Below are positions 7,644-16,511 of a stretch of DNA of 36,660 bases, piece by piece. The position numbers and the translations under genes are program-made. Each line of letters opens with the position of its first letter. Position 1 is the first letter of the stretch. The notes beneath the pieces are model-generated. The model was not told the origin of the DNA. It did not search any database and saw only the letters and a program-made list of their open reading frames with translations. The stretch comes from Candidatus Galligastranaerophilus faecipullorum. Its GTDB lineage: Bacteria; Cyanobacteriota; Vampirovibrionia; Gastranaerophilales; Gastranaerophilaceae. The stretch lies in contig DVFS01000052.1 in assembly GCA_018713115.1 (NCBI GenBank), positions 1-36,660 on the forward strand, in the 5' to 3' direction.

Positions 7644-8660
7644 TCAGTCAATAGTTTCGCCTTTATAGCAAATAGCATTAACCGTTCCGAGTTTGTGAAT
7701 ATCTTCGTCTGTGCGGTTGCCGTAGATTGTGATTTTATTTAATTCGTTTTCTATATTGTTAAATTCTTCATCGGTTAAAATAACATCGGCAGCACCTAGA
7801 TTTTCAACAACTCTTTCATCTTTTCTCATACCCGGAATCGGCACTACATGCGGGTATTTGTGCAGCATCCAAGCAAGAGAAATTTGAGCGGGAGTAATTT
7901 CTTTTTTATCTGCAACTTCATGTAATAAATCCAATAGCGGCTGGTTTTTCTCAACATTTTCGGGTGTAAACCTTGTAATTACCCTTCTTACATCATCGCC
8001 TTTGTATTGGGTGTTTTTATTATATTTGCCGGATAAAAATCCGCTTGCCATAGGCGAAAACGCCACAAAACCGATATTCAATTCTTTGCATAACGGTATA
8101 ACGTCATGCTCAAACATTCTCTCCATCATTGAATATTCGCTTTGAATAGCAGTTAACGGAGTGATTGCGTGGGCTTTTTTAATCTGTTCTGGAGTGGATT
8201 GAGATTGTCCCCACGCACGGATTTTACCTTCTTTAATAAATTCGCCCATCCATCCTGCAACTTCTTCTACATTACTGTCTAAAGGCACCCTGTGTTCATA
8301 ATAGATGTCAATGTAATCGGTCTGCAGCCTTTTCAAAGAATCGTTCAGGGCATTTGTAACCCCTTTTTTACTTAATTTGCCTTCGGGAATTTCCTGCCCC
8401 GGCTGAAATACTGGTACAAACTTTGTTGTCAGAATAATTTTATCCCTGAAAGGTTTCACGGCTTTGCCTGTAAGAGTTTCGTTTGTATAAGGGCCGTAAG
8501 CTTCCGCTGTATCAAAAAGTGTGCAGCCAAGGTCATAGGCTTTGTGTATAAGCCTAATTGATTCTTCCTCGGTCGGGATTGCGCCGTAGCCGTGAGAAAA
8601 GCCCATACAGCCTATACCAACTGCCGAAACTTCAATATCTCTCAATTTTCTGTATTTCAT
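7644..8660 (-). CDS. Aldo/keto reductase family oxidoreductase
   Basis: This full-length 338-residue enzyme is of the YajO/perakine-reductase-like group, predicted to reduce aldehydes or ketones with NADPH in the cytoplasm. The N-terminal strand MKYRKLRDIEVSAVGIGCMG, tetrad D50, Y55, K80 and H123 (IYYEHR) and the late cofactor segment IPGMRKDERVVENLGAAD are all present. A strong AAGGAG stands 8 bases before the ATG. It follows the TetR-type regulator by 13 bases on the same strand, so the two are very likely co-transcribed and induced by the ligand of the regulator. The physiological substrate is not evident. Confidence 0.9.
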   Translation of the reverse strand: MKYRKLRDIEVSAVGIGCMGFSHGYGAIPTEEESIRLIHKAYDLGCTLFDTAEAYGPYTNETLTGKAVKPFRDKIILTTKFVPVFQPGQEIPEGKLSKKGVTNALNDSLKRLQTDYIDIYYEHRVPLDSNVEEVAGWMGEFIKEGKIRAWGQSQSTPEQIKKAHAITPLTAIQSEYSMMERMFEHDVIPLCKELNIGFVAFSPMASGFLSGKYNKNTQYKGDDVRRVITRFTPENVEKNQPLLDLLHEVADKKEITPAQISLAWMLHKYPHVVPIPGMRKDERVVENLGAADVILTDEEFNNIENELNKITIYGNRTDEDIHKLGTVNAICYKGETID

Positions 8661-8673
8661 ACTTAATTCTCCT

Positions 8674-9267
8674 TTATTTTAAGTAAGGCTTAAATATAGC
8701 CTTAAGTTGAACATCGCAAAATCTGTTTGTCCAGTCTAACGGTTCAAATTCTCCGTCTGACATGCACCAGCAGAGCATCATGCCGTAAAGTTCGCTGATT
8801 ATAATGTGGGTTAACAATTCAACAGGAGTATCTTTTTTAAGTTCCTTTGCGTTTTTCAGGATACTTTCAAGCATTTCACAGTCATAGAACCATTTTTTGC
8901 TGTCCATAGTGTCCGGTACATTATTAGGGTCAATAACATTTCTTATCCATTCGCGGCATACTTGAATCCCGCAAAATTCAACCTGCTCCATAAAACGGCG
9001 AAAATAATGTCTGAGTTTGTCAAATAATTCAACGTTTTCCATTTGCTCAAGTTCTTCGGCAATTTCACCAAACGGTGTTCTGCTGATTTCCATAACAATA
9101 TCTTCCTTACGTTTGAAATAAATATAGAAAGTCCCTTTTGCAACACCGGCTTTTTTTGTAATATCTTCGACATTTATTGCGTTAAAGCCTTTTTCTTTAA
9201 TGAGCTCCAACCCGGCGGATATAAGTTTTCGTTTCGTTTCAACGGCTGATTTTTGTCTTTTATTCAT
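8674..9267 (-). CDS. TetR/AcrR-family transcriptional regulator
   Basis: The 197-residue protein has an N-terminal TetR helix-turn-helix (about 8-55): TKRKLISAGLELIKEKGF, then VEDITKKAGVAKGTFYIYFKRKEDI. A helical ligand-binding domain of usual length follows. I start at the ATG at 9267, with AGGAG 5 bases upstream; the longer frame to 9318 would run across the promoter. It heads an operon with the aldo/keto reductase. Its promoter is overlapped by paired palindromes, so autorepression is the simplest model. The ligand is unknown, perhaps an electrophile or aldehyde handled by the reductase. Confidence 0.9.
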   Translation of the reverse strand: MNKRQKSAVETKRKLISAGLELIKEKGFNAINVEDITKKAGVAKGTFYIYFKRKEDIVMEISRTPFGEIAEELEQMENVELFDKLRHYFRRFMEQVEFCGIQVCREWIRNVIDPNNVPDTMDSKKWFYDCEMLESILKNAKELKKDTPVELLTHIIISELYGMMLCWCMSDGEFEPLDWTNRFCDVQLKAIFKPYLK

Positions 9268-9289
9268 AAAATACTCCTGATTATAAAAT

Positions 9290-9318
9290 ATTATAACAAA
9301 TAAATGACTATAAGTCAA
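9290..9318 (-). promoter_or_regulatory. Sigma-70-type promoter of the tetR-reductase operon
   Basis: Read on the minus strand, TTGACT (9318-9313) is followed by exactly 17 bases and a perfect TATAAT (9295-9290). The tetR start codon lies 22 bases beyond the -10 element, giving a short leader that includes the AGGAG ribosome site. This is the best promoter match I see in the window. Confidence 0.8.
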
Positions 9319-9331
9319 TGACCAATAGTCA
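9305..9331. promoter_or_regulatory. Tandem palindromic operator, likely TetR-binding
   Basis: Two 13-base imperfect palindromes lie one base apart: TGACTATAAGTCA (9305-9317) and TGACCAATAGTCA (9319-9331), consensus TGACYAWWAGTCA. The whole block is also flanked by ATGACTAT and ATAGTCAT arms. It covers the -35 element and the upstream edge of the adjacent promoter, so a bound dimer pair would block RNA polymerase. The period of 14 bases would place dimers on different faces of the helix, as in some cooperative TetR-family operators. Confidence 0.75.
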
Positions 9332-9460
9332 TATTTTTAGAATACGGCAATGATTTTACGGCAAAAATATAAAGAACGTTTATGGTATTAAAGTTGTTTT
9401 TGTGTTTGAATAAATTTATTTAATCTGCAATTTTAAAACCTGTTTTGTTTTTACAAATAT

Positions 9461-12400
9461 ATGAAAGTGAATCCTGTTTGTTTAAGTGCCATAAGCTCTA
9501 AAAGGCCAAGTAATGCGGTAAATGCACCTGTTTTTGGCGGCAGGGACAGTTTTGAACGTTCAAATAAGCATGTTCTGACTGCAGATGGCAGGACATATCC
9601 CGAACTTGATAAATGGGTTGAAGATTACCTTAAAATGCAGGGTGCATCGCTCGGGCAGATTGCTTTGCTTAAGAAGCTCTTTGAGGTTTCAACGGGCGAC
9701 AAGGACGCTTTTGCAAAAACATTGCTTGAATACAAAGGCTACGAGCCTGAGGAAATAGTAAAAGACCTCAGGGAGCACGGTCTTGAGATTCTTTCGCTGG
9801 ATGAAGAAAAACTGAAAACTTATAATAAAAATCTTGAAAATTTTAAAAATATTGAGCTTCCCGAAAGTGTGGATTTGGATTATTTCCCGCTTGTCCCGCT
9901 TCTTGATGAAGAGCAGATTAAAAGAGTCGCGCCATATTGTGATGACTATGTTTTTGACGAGTCTTTTTTTGATATATTAAATGGTGATGAAAAATATTTT
10001 AAAAGACTTAAATATGCCCGCGAATTTAAAGATAACTTTTGCGATATTGCAAGAACAAACCTGAGCGGTATTGATTTCAGGGAAATTATGCACTCCGATA
10101 TTGATGATGAGACCTTGAAAGACCGCTTTAAAATATTAACAGATTATGCAAGCCTAATGTCAAAATCTTCATTTACGGGTTTTTATGCGTCATCCGGCAG
10201 TATAAAAAACCTTGCTCTTGCATCTGAAAAAAAGTGGGAAACCGCTTTGTATTTTATAAATTTGAAAGAGAATATGAGTGAAAAAATTAATATAGTGTTT
10301 GATATGCTTGACGAGCTTTCCGATTTAGATGAAGAACAGCTTAAAAAGGCTCGCAGGTATGTTGATTTTGAAAGGTCCGGGTCATCTTACATAAATTCTT
10401 TAGATATGTTGAACATTGCAAAGCTTGATGATAAAAAGTTTGAGCGCGCACTTGATTATATGGAAAGAAACAAAGAGCACAAAATAAGTTCTCTCGGTTA
10501 TTCTTCCCCTCTTTTTACCGACAGTATAATAAAACTTACGGAACTTGATGAGAAAACAGCTGACTTTGTTTTTGACAACTGCGCTTTTTTGGATTGGGAG
10601 GAAAAGCAGGCATATGTTGATTTATACACAATGCCCGATATGCTTGATTTGCCGCTTGTAAAGCGAATAGATGCCGCTTCGCACTGTGACGGCATAAGAG
10701 ATAAATTTGAGAAACTCGGTATATCTGACCCTTATTTTGATAAAAAAGCAGCCGCCCTGCAGGCTTCGCTTATGGGAGCGGATGTCGCGCTTGATGTGCC
10801 TAAGGCCAACATACAAAAACTTTTTCATACCTTTCTTGTAAATATTCCCCAAAAAGACGGCATAAAAGGCGAATACGACCCGGCTTTGACGCAGGCTGAG
10901 AATGTGCTTGTAAATTCGGACTTTTTAATAAAATCTTTTGTTAAAAGGGGCTTGCCGCTTTGTTATTCAAGAAACGAGTATATAGAAAATCTGGATGAAA
11001 TAACTTCAAAACTGGATAAAAAACAAAAGGATTTAATTTTTTCCAAACTTGGTATAATTCCCGTTTACAAAGACAAGAAACTAAGCGGATATAACGGACT
11101 TTTGCTTCTAAAAAATCTAAATCTGAATGACAGCGTTCAAAAAAAAGTGTATGACATTACTTATAAATTCCTTTATTCAAACAGGGTTGAAACACAAAAT
11201 GAAGAATTAAATGAGGTTTTAAATTCTATAATAGCAGCATTTCCGGAATTTATAAATTCAATAGGCAAACCGCAGAACCCTACACATCGATATTCAAACG
11301 ATATTCACACGCTTGCGGTTTTAAATAACTGCCTTATGAACCCTATGTACAGGGAGTTAAGTTCTTCTTCGAAAACGGCAATAAAACTAATGGCGCTTTT
11401 TCACGACCTTGGCAAGGCAGACGGTGTTGTCGATAAGGGACACCAGAATACAAGCGCATATTATGTAAAATCAATTCTTGAAAAGCTTAATATAGGTGAA
11501 GGAATATCAGACAGGGTTTTTGAACTGGTTAAAAACCATCACTGGTTTGAAGATTATAATACCGGTGCCGTGCCGCCTGATACTCCCGCATTTATGTTTA
11601 GAAGACCCGAAGATTTCAAGGCTGCGCAGATTTTTGCGCGTGCAGACCTTCTGGGAGTGGGTGCTTCAATGTTTTATGAATATACAGATAATTTGAACCC
11701 CGAAAATATGAGCCGCATTCAGGAGAAAATAGACAATCTCTACAAAACCGGAAATGCAGTATATACAACAAATGTCATTGTACCCTCGAAAATACCTCTG
11801 GAAAAATCATCGGAGGGCAGAGAGTACCGCGTGATAAACTTTACAAAAATTCCTAATGACAAAGACCTTTATGAATACGGTTTTGCAAAAGGAACCAAAA
11901 AAGACGATATAAGGCTTCTTGTGCATATGATAGGCGATGAAGTCGACCTCAACAGAATGAGGTACCTCTCGGATATCAATAATGCAGGGGTATTGAGCGA
12001 AACGCTCATAAGTCTTGATAAGCAAAGAACGTACTGTAACAGGTGCTACGGTGTAGTATTGTCTAATATGCCATATAACGTCATACAAATGTCCGATGAA
12101 AATATCGGCTCAGGCACAAAAAAAGATTTTAAATACGCAATAAGGGCGGCACAAAACGGATTGCACAGAGATGAATTTAAAAAACTTCTGCTCGGGGAGC
12201 TTGGTCTTGAAGGCAAAGTGAGCGACGATGAGTATGCGAAATTTTATCTTAAATATTTGTCAAATAAAAATATGCTCTCGCAATTCAGTGCGGACAGGGA
12301 GTATAAAATCGGCGCCTATGCCGTTTCTTCAGATGTGCTCAGAGCTGCTGCGGCAAGGGTTATGGACGGTTTTATAGAAAGAAGTGCAGAAGCCGACACG

Positions 12401-12538
12401 CATAGTGAATTTGTTGCATACAACCCCAAAATTCGTGCAGTAATTGCCAAAGAAAACAGTCTTGATGATACTCCGCAATATCTCAAAGACTACGCTTTTG
12501 AACACAATCTTCCGATATTTTTAACCGGAAAACCTTAA
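9461..12538 (+). CDS. Large helical-repeat protein with HD phosphohydrolase domain
   Basis: The protein has 1025 residues. The N-terminus MKVNPVCL with VFGG at 24-27 fits the motif shared by several proteins here. Residues 100-430 are helical, with loosely repeated units such as LDEEQLKKARRYVDF, LDDKKFERALDYME and LDEKTADFVFDN. Residues about 605-745 form an HD domain: H616 (DIHTLAVL), H648-D649 in FHDLGK, H661, H693/H694 in KNHHW, and D729 in ARADLLG. That set fits metal-dependent hydrolysis of a phosphate ester or nucleotide. The last 280 residues are unassigned. No ribosome site is visible at the ATG; the preceding 125 bases hold only AT-rich DNA. A role in nucleotide signalling or scaffolding is possible but not shown. 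No transmembrane segment is seen. Confidence 0.7.
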   Translation: MKVNPVCLSAISSKRPSNAVNAPVFGGRDSFERSNKHVLTADGRTYPELDKWVEDYLKMQGASLGQIALLKKLFEVSTGDKDAFAKTLLEYKGYEPEEIVKDLREHGLEILSLDEEKLKTYNKNLENFKNIELPESVDLDYFPLVPLLDEEQIKRVAPYCDDYVFDESFFDILNGDEKYFKRLKYAREFKDNFCDIARTNLSGIDFREIMHSDIDDETLKDRFKILTDYASLMSKSSFTGFYASSGSIKNLALASEKKWETALYFINLKENMSEKINIVFDMLDELSDLDEEQLKKARRYVDFERSGSSYINSLDMLNIAKLDDKKFERALDYMERNKEHKISSLGYSSPLFTDSIIKLTELDEKTADFVFDNCAFLDWEEKQAYVDLYTMPDMLDLPLVKRIDAASHCDGIRDKFEKLGISDPYFDKKAAALQASLMGADVALDVPKANIQKLFHTFLVNIPQKDGIKGEYDPALTQAENVLVNSDFLIKSFVKRGLPLCYSRNEYIENLDEITSKLDKKQKDLIFSKLGIIPVYKDKKLSGYNGLLLLKNLNLNDSVQKKVYDITYKFLYSNRVETQNEELNEVLNSIIAAFPEFINSIGKPQNPTHRYSNDIHTLAVLNNCLMNPMYRELSSSSKTAIKLMALFHDLGKADGVVDKGHQNTSAYYVKSILEKLNIGEGISDRVFELVKNHHWFEDYNTGAVPPDTPAFMFRRPEDFKAAQIFARADLLGVGASMFYEYTDNLNPENMSRIQEKIDNLYKTGNAVYTTNVIVPSKIPLEKSSEGREYRVINFTKIPNDKDLYEYGFAKGTKKDDIRLLVHMIGDEVDLNRMRYLSDINNAGVLSETLISLDKQRTYCNRCYGVVLSNMPYNVIQMSDENIGSGTKKDFKYAIRAAQNGLHRDEFKKLLLGELGLEGKVSDDEYAKFYLKYLSNKNMLSQFSADREYKIGAYAVSSDVLRAAAARVMDGFIERSAEADTHSEFVAYNPKIRAVIAKENSLDDTPQYLKDYAFEHNLPIFLTGKP

Positions 12539-12539
12539 A

Positions 12540-12614
12540 ATGAAATATACTATCTATGCTTTTTTGTGTGTAGTATTATTTTATCTGGTTTTAGATATAC
12601 GGGTGCAGTTATGA
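12540..12614 (+). CDS. Possible 24-residue membrane peptide
   Basis: A short frame begins at an ATG one base after the stop of the HD protein and ends in a TGA that overlaps the ATG of the HAD phosphatase (ATGA). It encodes 24 residues, MKYTIYAFLCVVLFY and then a short polar end (DIRVQL): a positive start followed by one hydrophobic helix. It fits exactly into the gap between two co-directional genes, which argues for translational coupling. No good ribosome site is seen (GGAAAACC is the closest). It could be a chance frame in AT-rich spacer DNA. Confidence 0.35.
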   Translation: MKYTIYAFLCVVLFYLVLDIRVQL

Positions 12615-13282
12615 TATGCGTTATTTTTGATTTGGATGGGACTCTCTTGTACACTCTTGAGGATTTATGGCTCAGTACAAATTATGCACTCAAGAGTCTG
12701 GGGTATAACGAGCGCACTCTTGAAGAGGTCAGGGGTTTTGTCGGAAACGGAGTTAAAAAGCTCATAGAGCGCTCATTGCCTGACGATACGGATGAAGCTG
12801 CCGTGAATGAGTGTCTTGAAATATTCAGATGTCATTATTCAAAAAACTCAAATACTCATACACGTCCGTATGAAGGTATTTTAGATGTTTTAAAATACCT
12901 GAAAAAAGAAGGAGTTGTATCCGCGGTGAATTCAAATAAATATGACGCGGCGGTAAAAAAATTGTGCGGAGAATATTTTGGAGATTATATAGAAATTGCA
13001 CTGGGCGAGAGCCAAACGTGCCCGAGAAAGCCTTCCCCCGAAGCCGTAAACAGGATTTTAGACACTGTTTGCTGCAAAAAATCAAATGCAGTTTATGTCG
13101 GAGATTCCCTCGTTGATATAATGACGGCAAAAAATGCCGGTTTGCCTTGTATTAGTGTAAGCTGGGGATACTGCGCGCAAGAAAAACTGGTTGAAAATTC
13201 CGCCGACATTGTCCATACCCCCTTAGAGCTTTTAGCTAAGCTTGAAGCTTTTGTTAAAAAATGTAAAGATAAACAGAGCTGA
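12611..13282 (+). CDS. HAD-family phosphatase, phosphoglycolate phosphatase-like
   Basis: The 223-residue protein has the HAD motifs in order: I, FDLDGT (D7 and D9); II, a Ser in VNSNK (107); III, K140 in PRKPSPEA; and IV, GDSLVDI (D165, D169). A helical C1 cap (15-85) is of Gph/PGP type. The likely reaction is hydrolysis of a small phosphate ester such as 2-phosphoglycolate; the cap region does not fix the substrate. I chose the ATG at 12611 because motif I normally starts within ten residues of the N-terminus; the longer frame uses a GTG at 12566 with no homologous sequence. It lies downstream of the HD-domain gene and may be co-transcribed with it. Confidence 0.85.
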   Translation: MICVIFDLDGTLLYTLEDLWLSTNYALKSLGYNERTLEEVRGFVGNGVKKLIERSLPDDTDEAAVNECLEIFRCHYSKNSNTHTRPYEGILDVLKYLKKEGVVSAVNSNKYDAAVKKLCGEYFGDYIEIALGESQTCPRKPSPEAVNRILDTVCCKKSNAVYVGDSLVDIMTAKNAGLPCISVSWGYCAQEKLVENSADIVHTPLELLAKLEAFVKKCKDKQS

Positions 13283-13346
13283 TTTGTAAATTTTTCTGAG
13301 AGTATATACTTATTATATATATAGTATATTACGAAAGAAAGAAACT

Positions 13347-15263
13347 ATGGCATTTGATAAAATCAGACAATTAATGAGCGATGTACAGAACGCACTTAAC
13401 CCTGCTTCAAAAAAAGAAGCCATAAATAAAGCGTCCGGTTATGTCGACTCTGTTGATTCCGATTTGAAAGCACTTGCCGCGCAAAACGATATTAACATTT
13501 TTGCCTCGGGTGAAAATTTTAAAAATTATCTTACATCCTCAACAGGAATAGATGAATCCATATTTACAAAATCCGTAAACGAACTGCAAAATCTTGACCT
13601 TTCGGGTTTAACTGTTGAAAAACAAGCCTCTGACGAGGATTCTGAAGATGCGGGTTTTTACGGCATACTTAATGAAATATACTCTAACGAAGCATTTAAA
13701 GGTGCAATTGACACAAATGCGGATGGCACAATAAGCGATGAAGAGGCAAAAGATTTTATTCATGCGCTTAAAGGCATGGATTCAAATTCAAATGATTTCT
13801 CGCTTGATGATATAGCTTACGCAATTGATAAAATTTCCGAACAAAACAAAGAACAGGACCCGCTCGGTAAAATGTTCGACAACTTTAAAAAATCTTTTGA
13901 TAACTTTAGTGACAAAATGCTTGAGCAAATAGATAACGCCAAAGGACAGGGTGCCGTTAATCTTCCCACCGGCGGCGGTATTGCAAGCAATCCTTACATA
14001 TCTTCAAACAATGCTTCGCAATCAGGCGGTGTAAATTCCAATAACGCTGCTCAGACGGAACAGACAAAAACTCCGGAGCAAACAAAAGAAGAACTTGAAG
14101 CTAAAATAGAAGAATGCAACAAAGAAATTTCGGAAATTAATGCAGGCACCCACCCTGATGTAAAAGCTGCCGCAGAAGAGCAGGAAGCTGCAAAAGAAGA
14201 AATGGAGAATAAACTAAAGGAAGATGAAAAAGTAAATAAAGAAACAAAAGAAAAATTTACAAATGCGGTTAATGATATTGAAAAGAAAGAAAGCGAAATA
14301 TCTAAGGTTGAAACGGAAATTTCACAAACCGAATCTAACCTTGAACAGGGCAAAAATACGCTGTCCTCTCTTAAATCGGCAAAAGATTCCCTGAAAGCTC
14401 CCGAGGACGGTAATGATGACGCTAAGGCAAAATACGAAGAAAGAAAATCGGAACTTGAATCTCAGATAGAAGAGCAGCAAAAGAAAAACGAAGAGTTTGA
14501 GGAAAAGCTTAATGAACTTAAAAATAAAAAAGAATCATTAGAAAAAGAGAAAAAAGAACTTGAAACACAAAAAGCCGAACTTCAAAAAGAAATAGAAAAA
14601 AATTGTTCTGATGAAACCAAAACGGCAATTCAAAACTACGAAGACAAAAAAACTGCCGTTGAAGAAGTTAAATCCCAAAAACTTTCCGAAGTTCAGAGTG
14701 AACTCAAAGAAGCTCAGCAGCAGCTTAAAACGGTAGAAGATGAAATACAGGCATCTGAAAACAAAAAAGCCGAAAACACTTTTGATGCCGATTTTGATAA
14801 AATGCTCGGACACATTTTAGGCTCTGAAGGCGGATTTTCCGATCACCCCGCTGATAACGGAGGAGCCACAAATTACGGTATCACGGAAGAAACTTACAGA
14901 AATTACACAGGCAACCCTAATGCCGATGTAAGAAACATTACAAAAGAAGAAGTAATGGATATTTACTATAAAAACTACTATCAGGCTTCAGGCGCTGAAG
15001 AATATGCAAAAAACGGCGACAGTGCGTATGCCTTTGCGGTATTTGACGCGGCTGTAAACCACGGTGTAGGCGCCGCACAGAAGATGGATGCTCAGGCAGG
15101 CGGCGATGTGGATAAATTTATGGAAGTAAGAAAGCAAAAATATATAAATATTGTTGCAAACAACCCGTCGCAGCAGGTATTTGAAAAGGGCTGGCAAAAC
15201 AGATGGAACAGTGTATATGCCTTTATTGACCCCAGTCATCAATACGAAAATTACATAGGTTAA
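13347..15263 (+). CDS. EF-hand/coiled-coil protein with C-terminal GH108 muramidase domain
   Basis: The 638 residues show three parts. The N-terminal 200 contain an EF-hand loop, DTNADGTISDEE (122-133), with acidic ligands at D122, N124, D126, T128 and E133. Residues 245-475 are a very charged coiled coil rich in Glu, Lys and Gln. Residues 480-638 match glycoside hydrolase 108 plus its peptidoglycan-binding tail: LGSEGGFSDHPADNGG with catalytic E494, NYGITEETY, a DIYYKNYY segment, AVFDAAVNHG, and GWQNRW near the end. The predicted activity is cleavage of peptidoglycan glycan strands, perhaps controlled by calcium. There is no signal peptide, so export would need a holin-like or other route. 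The start has GAAAGAAAG upstream. The 3' end overlaps the convergent glycosyltransferase by 4 bases. Confidence 0.85.
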   Translation: MAFDKIRQLMSDVQNALNPASKKEAINKASGYVDSVDSDLKALAAQNDINIFASGENFKNYLTSSTGIDESIFTKSVNELQNLDLSGLTVEKQASDEDSEDAGFYGILNEIYSNEAFKGAIDTNADGTISDEEAKDFIHALKGMDSNSNDFSLDDIAYAIDKISEQNKEQDPLGKMFDNFKKSFDNFSDKMLEQIDNAKGQGAVNLPTGGGIASNPYISSNNASQSGGVNSNNAAQTEQTKTPEQTKEELEAKIEECNKEISEINAGTHPDVKAAAEEQEAAKEEMENKLKEDEKVNKETKEKFTNAVNDIEKKESEISKVETEISQTESNLEQGKNTLSSLKSAKDSLKAPEDGNDDAKAKYEERKSELESQIEEQQKKNEEFEEKLNELKNKKESLEKEKKELETQKAELQKEIEKNCSDETKTAIQNYEDKKTAVEEVKSQKLSEVQSELKEAQQQLKTVEDEIQASENKKAENTFDADFDKMLGHILGSEGGFSDHPADNGGATNYGITEETYRNYTGNPNADVRNITKEEVMDIYYKNYYQASGAEEYAKNGDSAYAFAVFDAAVNHGVGAAQKMDAQAGGDVDKFMEVRKQKYINIVANNPSQQVFEKGWQNRWNSVYAFIDPSHQYENYIG

Positions 15264-16393
15264 TATTTTATTACAGGTATATTAAACAAATACAGGGCAA
15301 ATTCACTTTGATTATTTCTTACTGATACAAAAGGAATGCCAAATAATCTATACACCGTTTTGTCATTTGTATATTCAATTTTAAATATTTTTTCAACTGC
15401 ACCAAGATTTCTCGGGCAGCGATATGATTTAATTTTAATTAACGGAATAAACAATAGTTTTAATTTTTTTGTCGACTTTTTATAAGGCAGATGTTTTTTA
15501 AATAATATATATTTACCGAAATTTGTCCCCTGTTCTGCAAGACGGGCAATTTCCTGTTTTATGGTTATGTCTGCTCTGGAATTCATTATGCTTTCAATTA
15601 ATGCTTTTGGTACTAAAAAAATACGCTTTGCATTAACCAGATTTTTTATGTCCGACAATTCTTTTTTAAAATGTTTTCTGATAATCTCTTCGTTTTCTAT
15701 AACTGTGTTTATTGTGTTTGAGCTGACTCCGCAATTTCTGAAATTTGTAATTGACCCGGGAATTTTTACAAAACTTGCCCCATTTAGTATAATGTCTATT
15801 ATTAAATTATAGTCTGCGGCTATTTTGTATTTTGTATCAAAAAATCCGGCTTTTATGAGCGCTTCTTTTTTTACAATCATTGATTGATGACAAAATGGTA
15901 TATAGTAGAAAAACACTTCAGGTTCGGCATAAAAAACATTTGTTATTTTGTCGTTTTCATCTACGAAATAACAATCTGAGCAAGAAAAATCCGCATCCGT
16001 TGCGCTTAAGTATTTTGCGGATATTTCAAGAGATTTTTTATCGGTGTAATAATCATCCGAGTTTAAAAAATGTACATACTCGCCGCTTGCTTTTTTAACA
16101 CCCTTGTTAAAGGCGTCGTATATGCCCTTGTCGGGTTCCGATATAACCGTTGATCGGGGCGCGATTTCTTTTATTAAATCCAGCGTTCCGTCATCTGAAG
16201 CGCCGTCAATTATTATGTGCTCAAAATTTTTATATGTCTGAGAGTATATTGACTCTATGCATTTTTTAAAAAACTTTTTTCTTCCTGCTTTAATTAAATT
16301 ATAGGTTGCCGTAATGACTGTAATTTTAGGCATTTTATCTTTAGATAATTCTTTTATGAGATTTTGCACATAGGGGGAGTGTGTTTTTTTCAT
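15260..16393 (-). CDS. Family 2 glycosyltransferase
   Basis: The 377-residue protein has a GT-A fold at residues 23-220: VITATYN (26-32), the nucleotide-binding IIDGASDDGT (61-70), EPDKGIYDAFNKG (86-98) and the metal-binding DxD-type HFLNSDD (108-114). The EPDKGIYDA(M/F)NKG motif is typical of GT2 enzymes in O-antigen, capsule or exopolysaccharide assembly that use a nucleotide sugar. No membrane segment is seen, so it probably acts at the inner face of the cytoplasmic membrane. The C-terminal 150 residues are lysine-rich and unassigned. No other polysaccharide genes flank it. Acceptor and sugar are unknown. Confidence 0.88.
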   Translation of the reverse strand: MKKTHSPYVQNLIKELSKDKMPKITVITATYNLIKAGRKKFFKKCIESIYSQTYKNFEHIIIDGASDDGTLDLIKEIAPRSTVISEPDKGIYDAFNKGVKKASGEYVHFLNSDDYYTDKKSLEISAKYLSATDADFSCSDCYFVDENDKITNVFYAEPEVFFYYIPFCHQSMIVKKEALIKAGFFDTKYKIAADYNLIIDIILNGASFVKIPGSITNFRNCGVSSNTINTVIENEEIIRKHFKKELSDIKNLVNAKRIFLVPKALIESIMNSRADITIKQEIARLAEQGTNFGKYILFKKHLPYKKSTKKLKLLFIPLIKIKSYRCPRNLGAVEKIFKIEYTNDKTVYRLFGIPFVSVRNNQSEFALYLFNIPVIKY

Positions 16394-16511
16394 TTTTTAT
16401 TCCGTTTCAATATATATAAATTATAATATCACCCACATGGGTAATGTAAAATTGTTTTTTATTGTAGTTTTTTATAAATATGATTTATACAGTTTTGTAA
16501 TCAAGGCAGAC

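Noticed and set aside
1-9300. Integrative element inserted at the 3' end of the tRNA-fMet gene
   Set aside because: The accessory-looking block starts at a tRNA 3' end, but I found no second copy of the tRNA 3' sequence in the window and no integrase, so attachment sites cannot be supported.
13283-13346. TATATATA-rich inverted repeat before the GH108 gene as an operator
   Set aside because: The arms are imperfect and made only of alternating A and T, so chance pairing is likely; it may hold a -10 element but no specific site can be named.
14051-14813. Two minus-strand frames rich in Ser, Phe and Leu opposite the GH108 protein
   Set aside because: They mirror the Glu/Lys coiled coil on the other strand and are composition artefacts.
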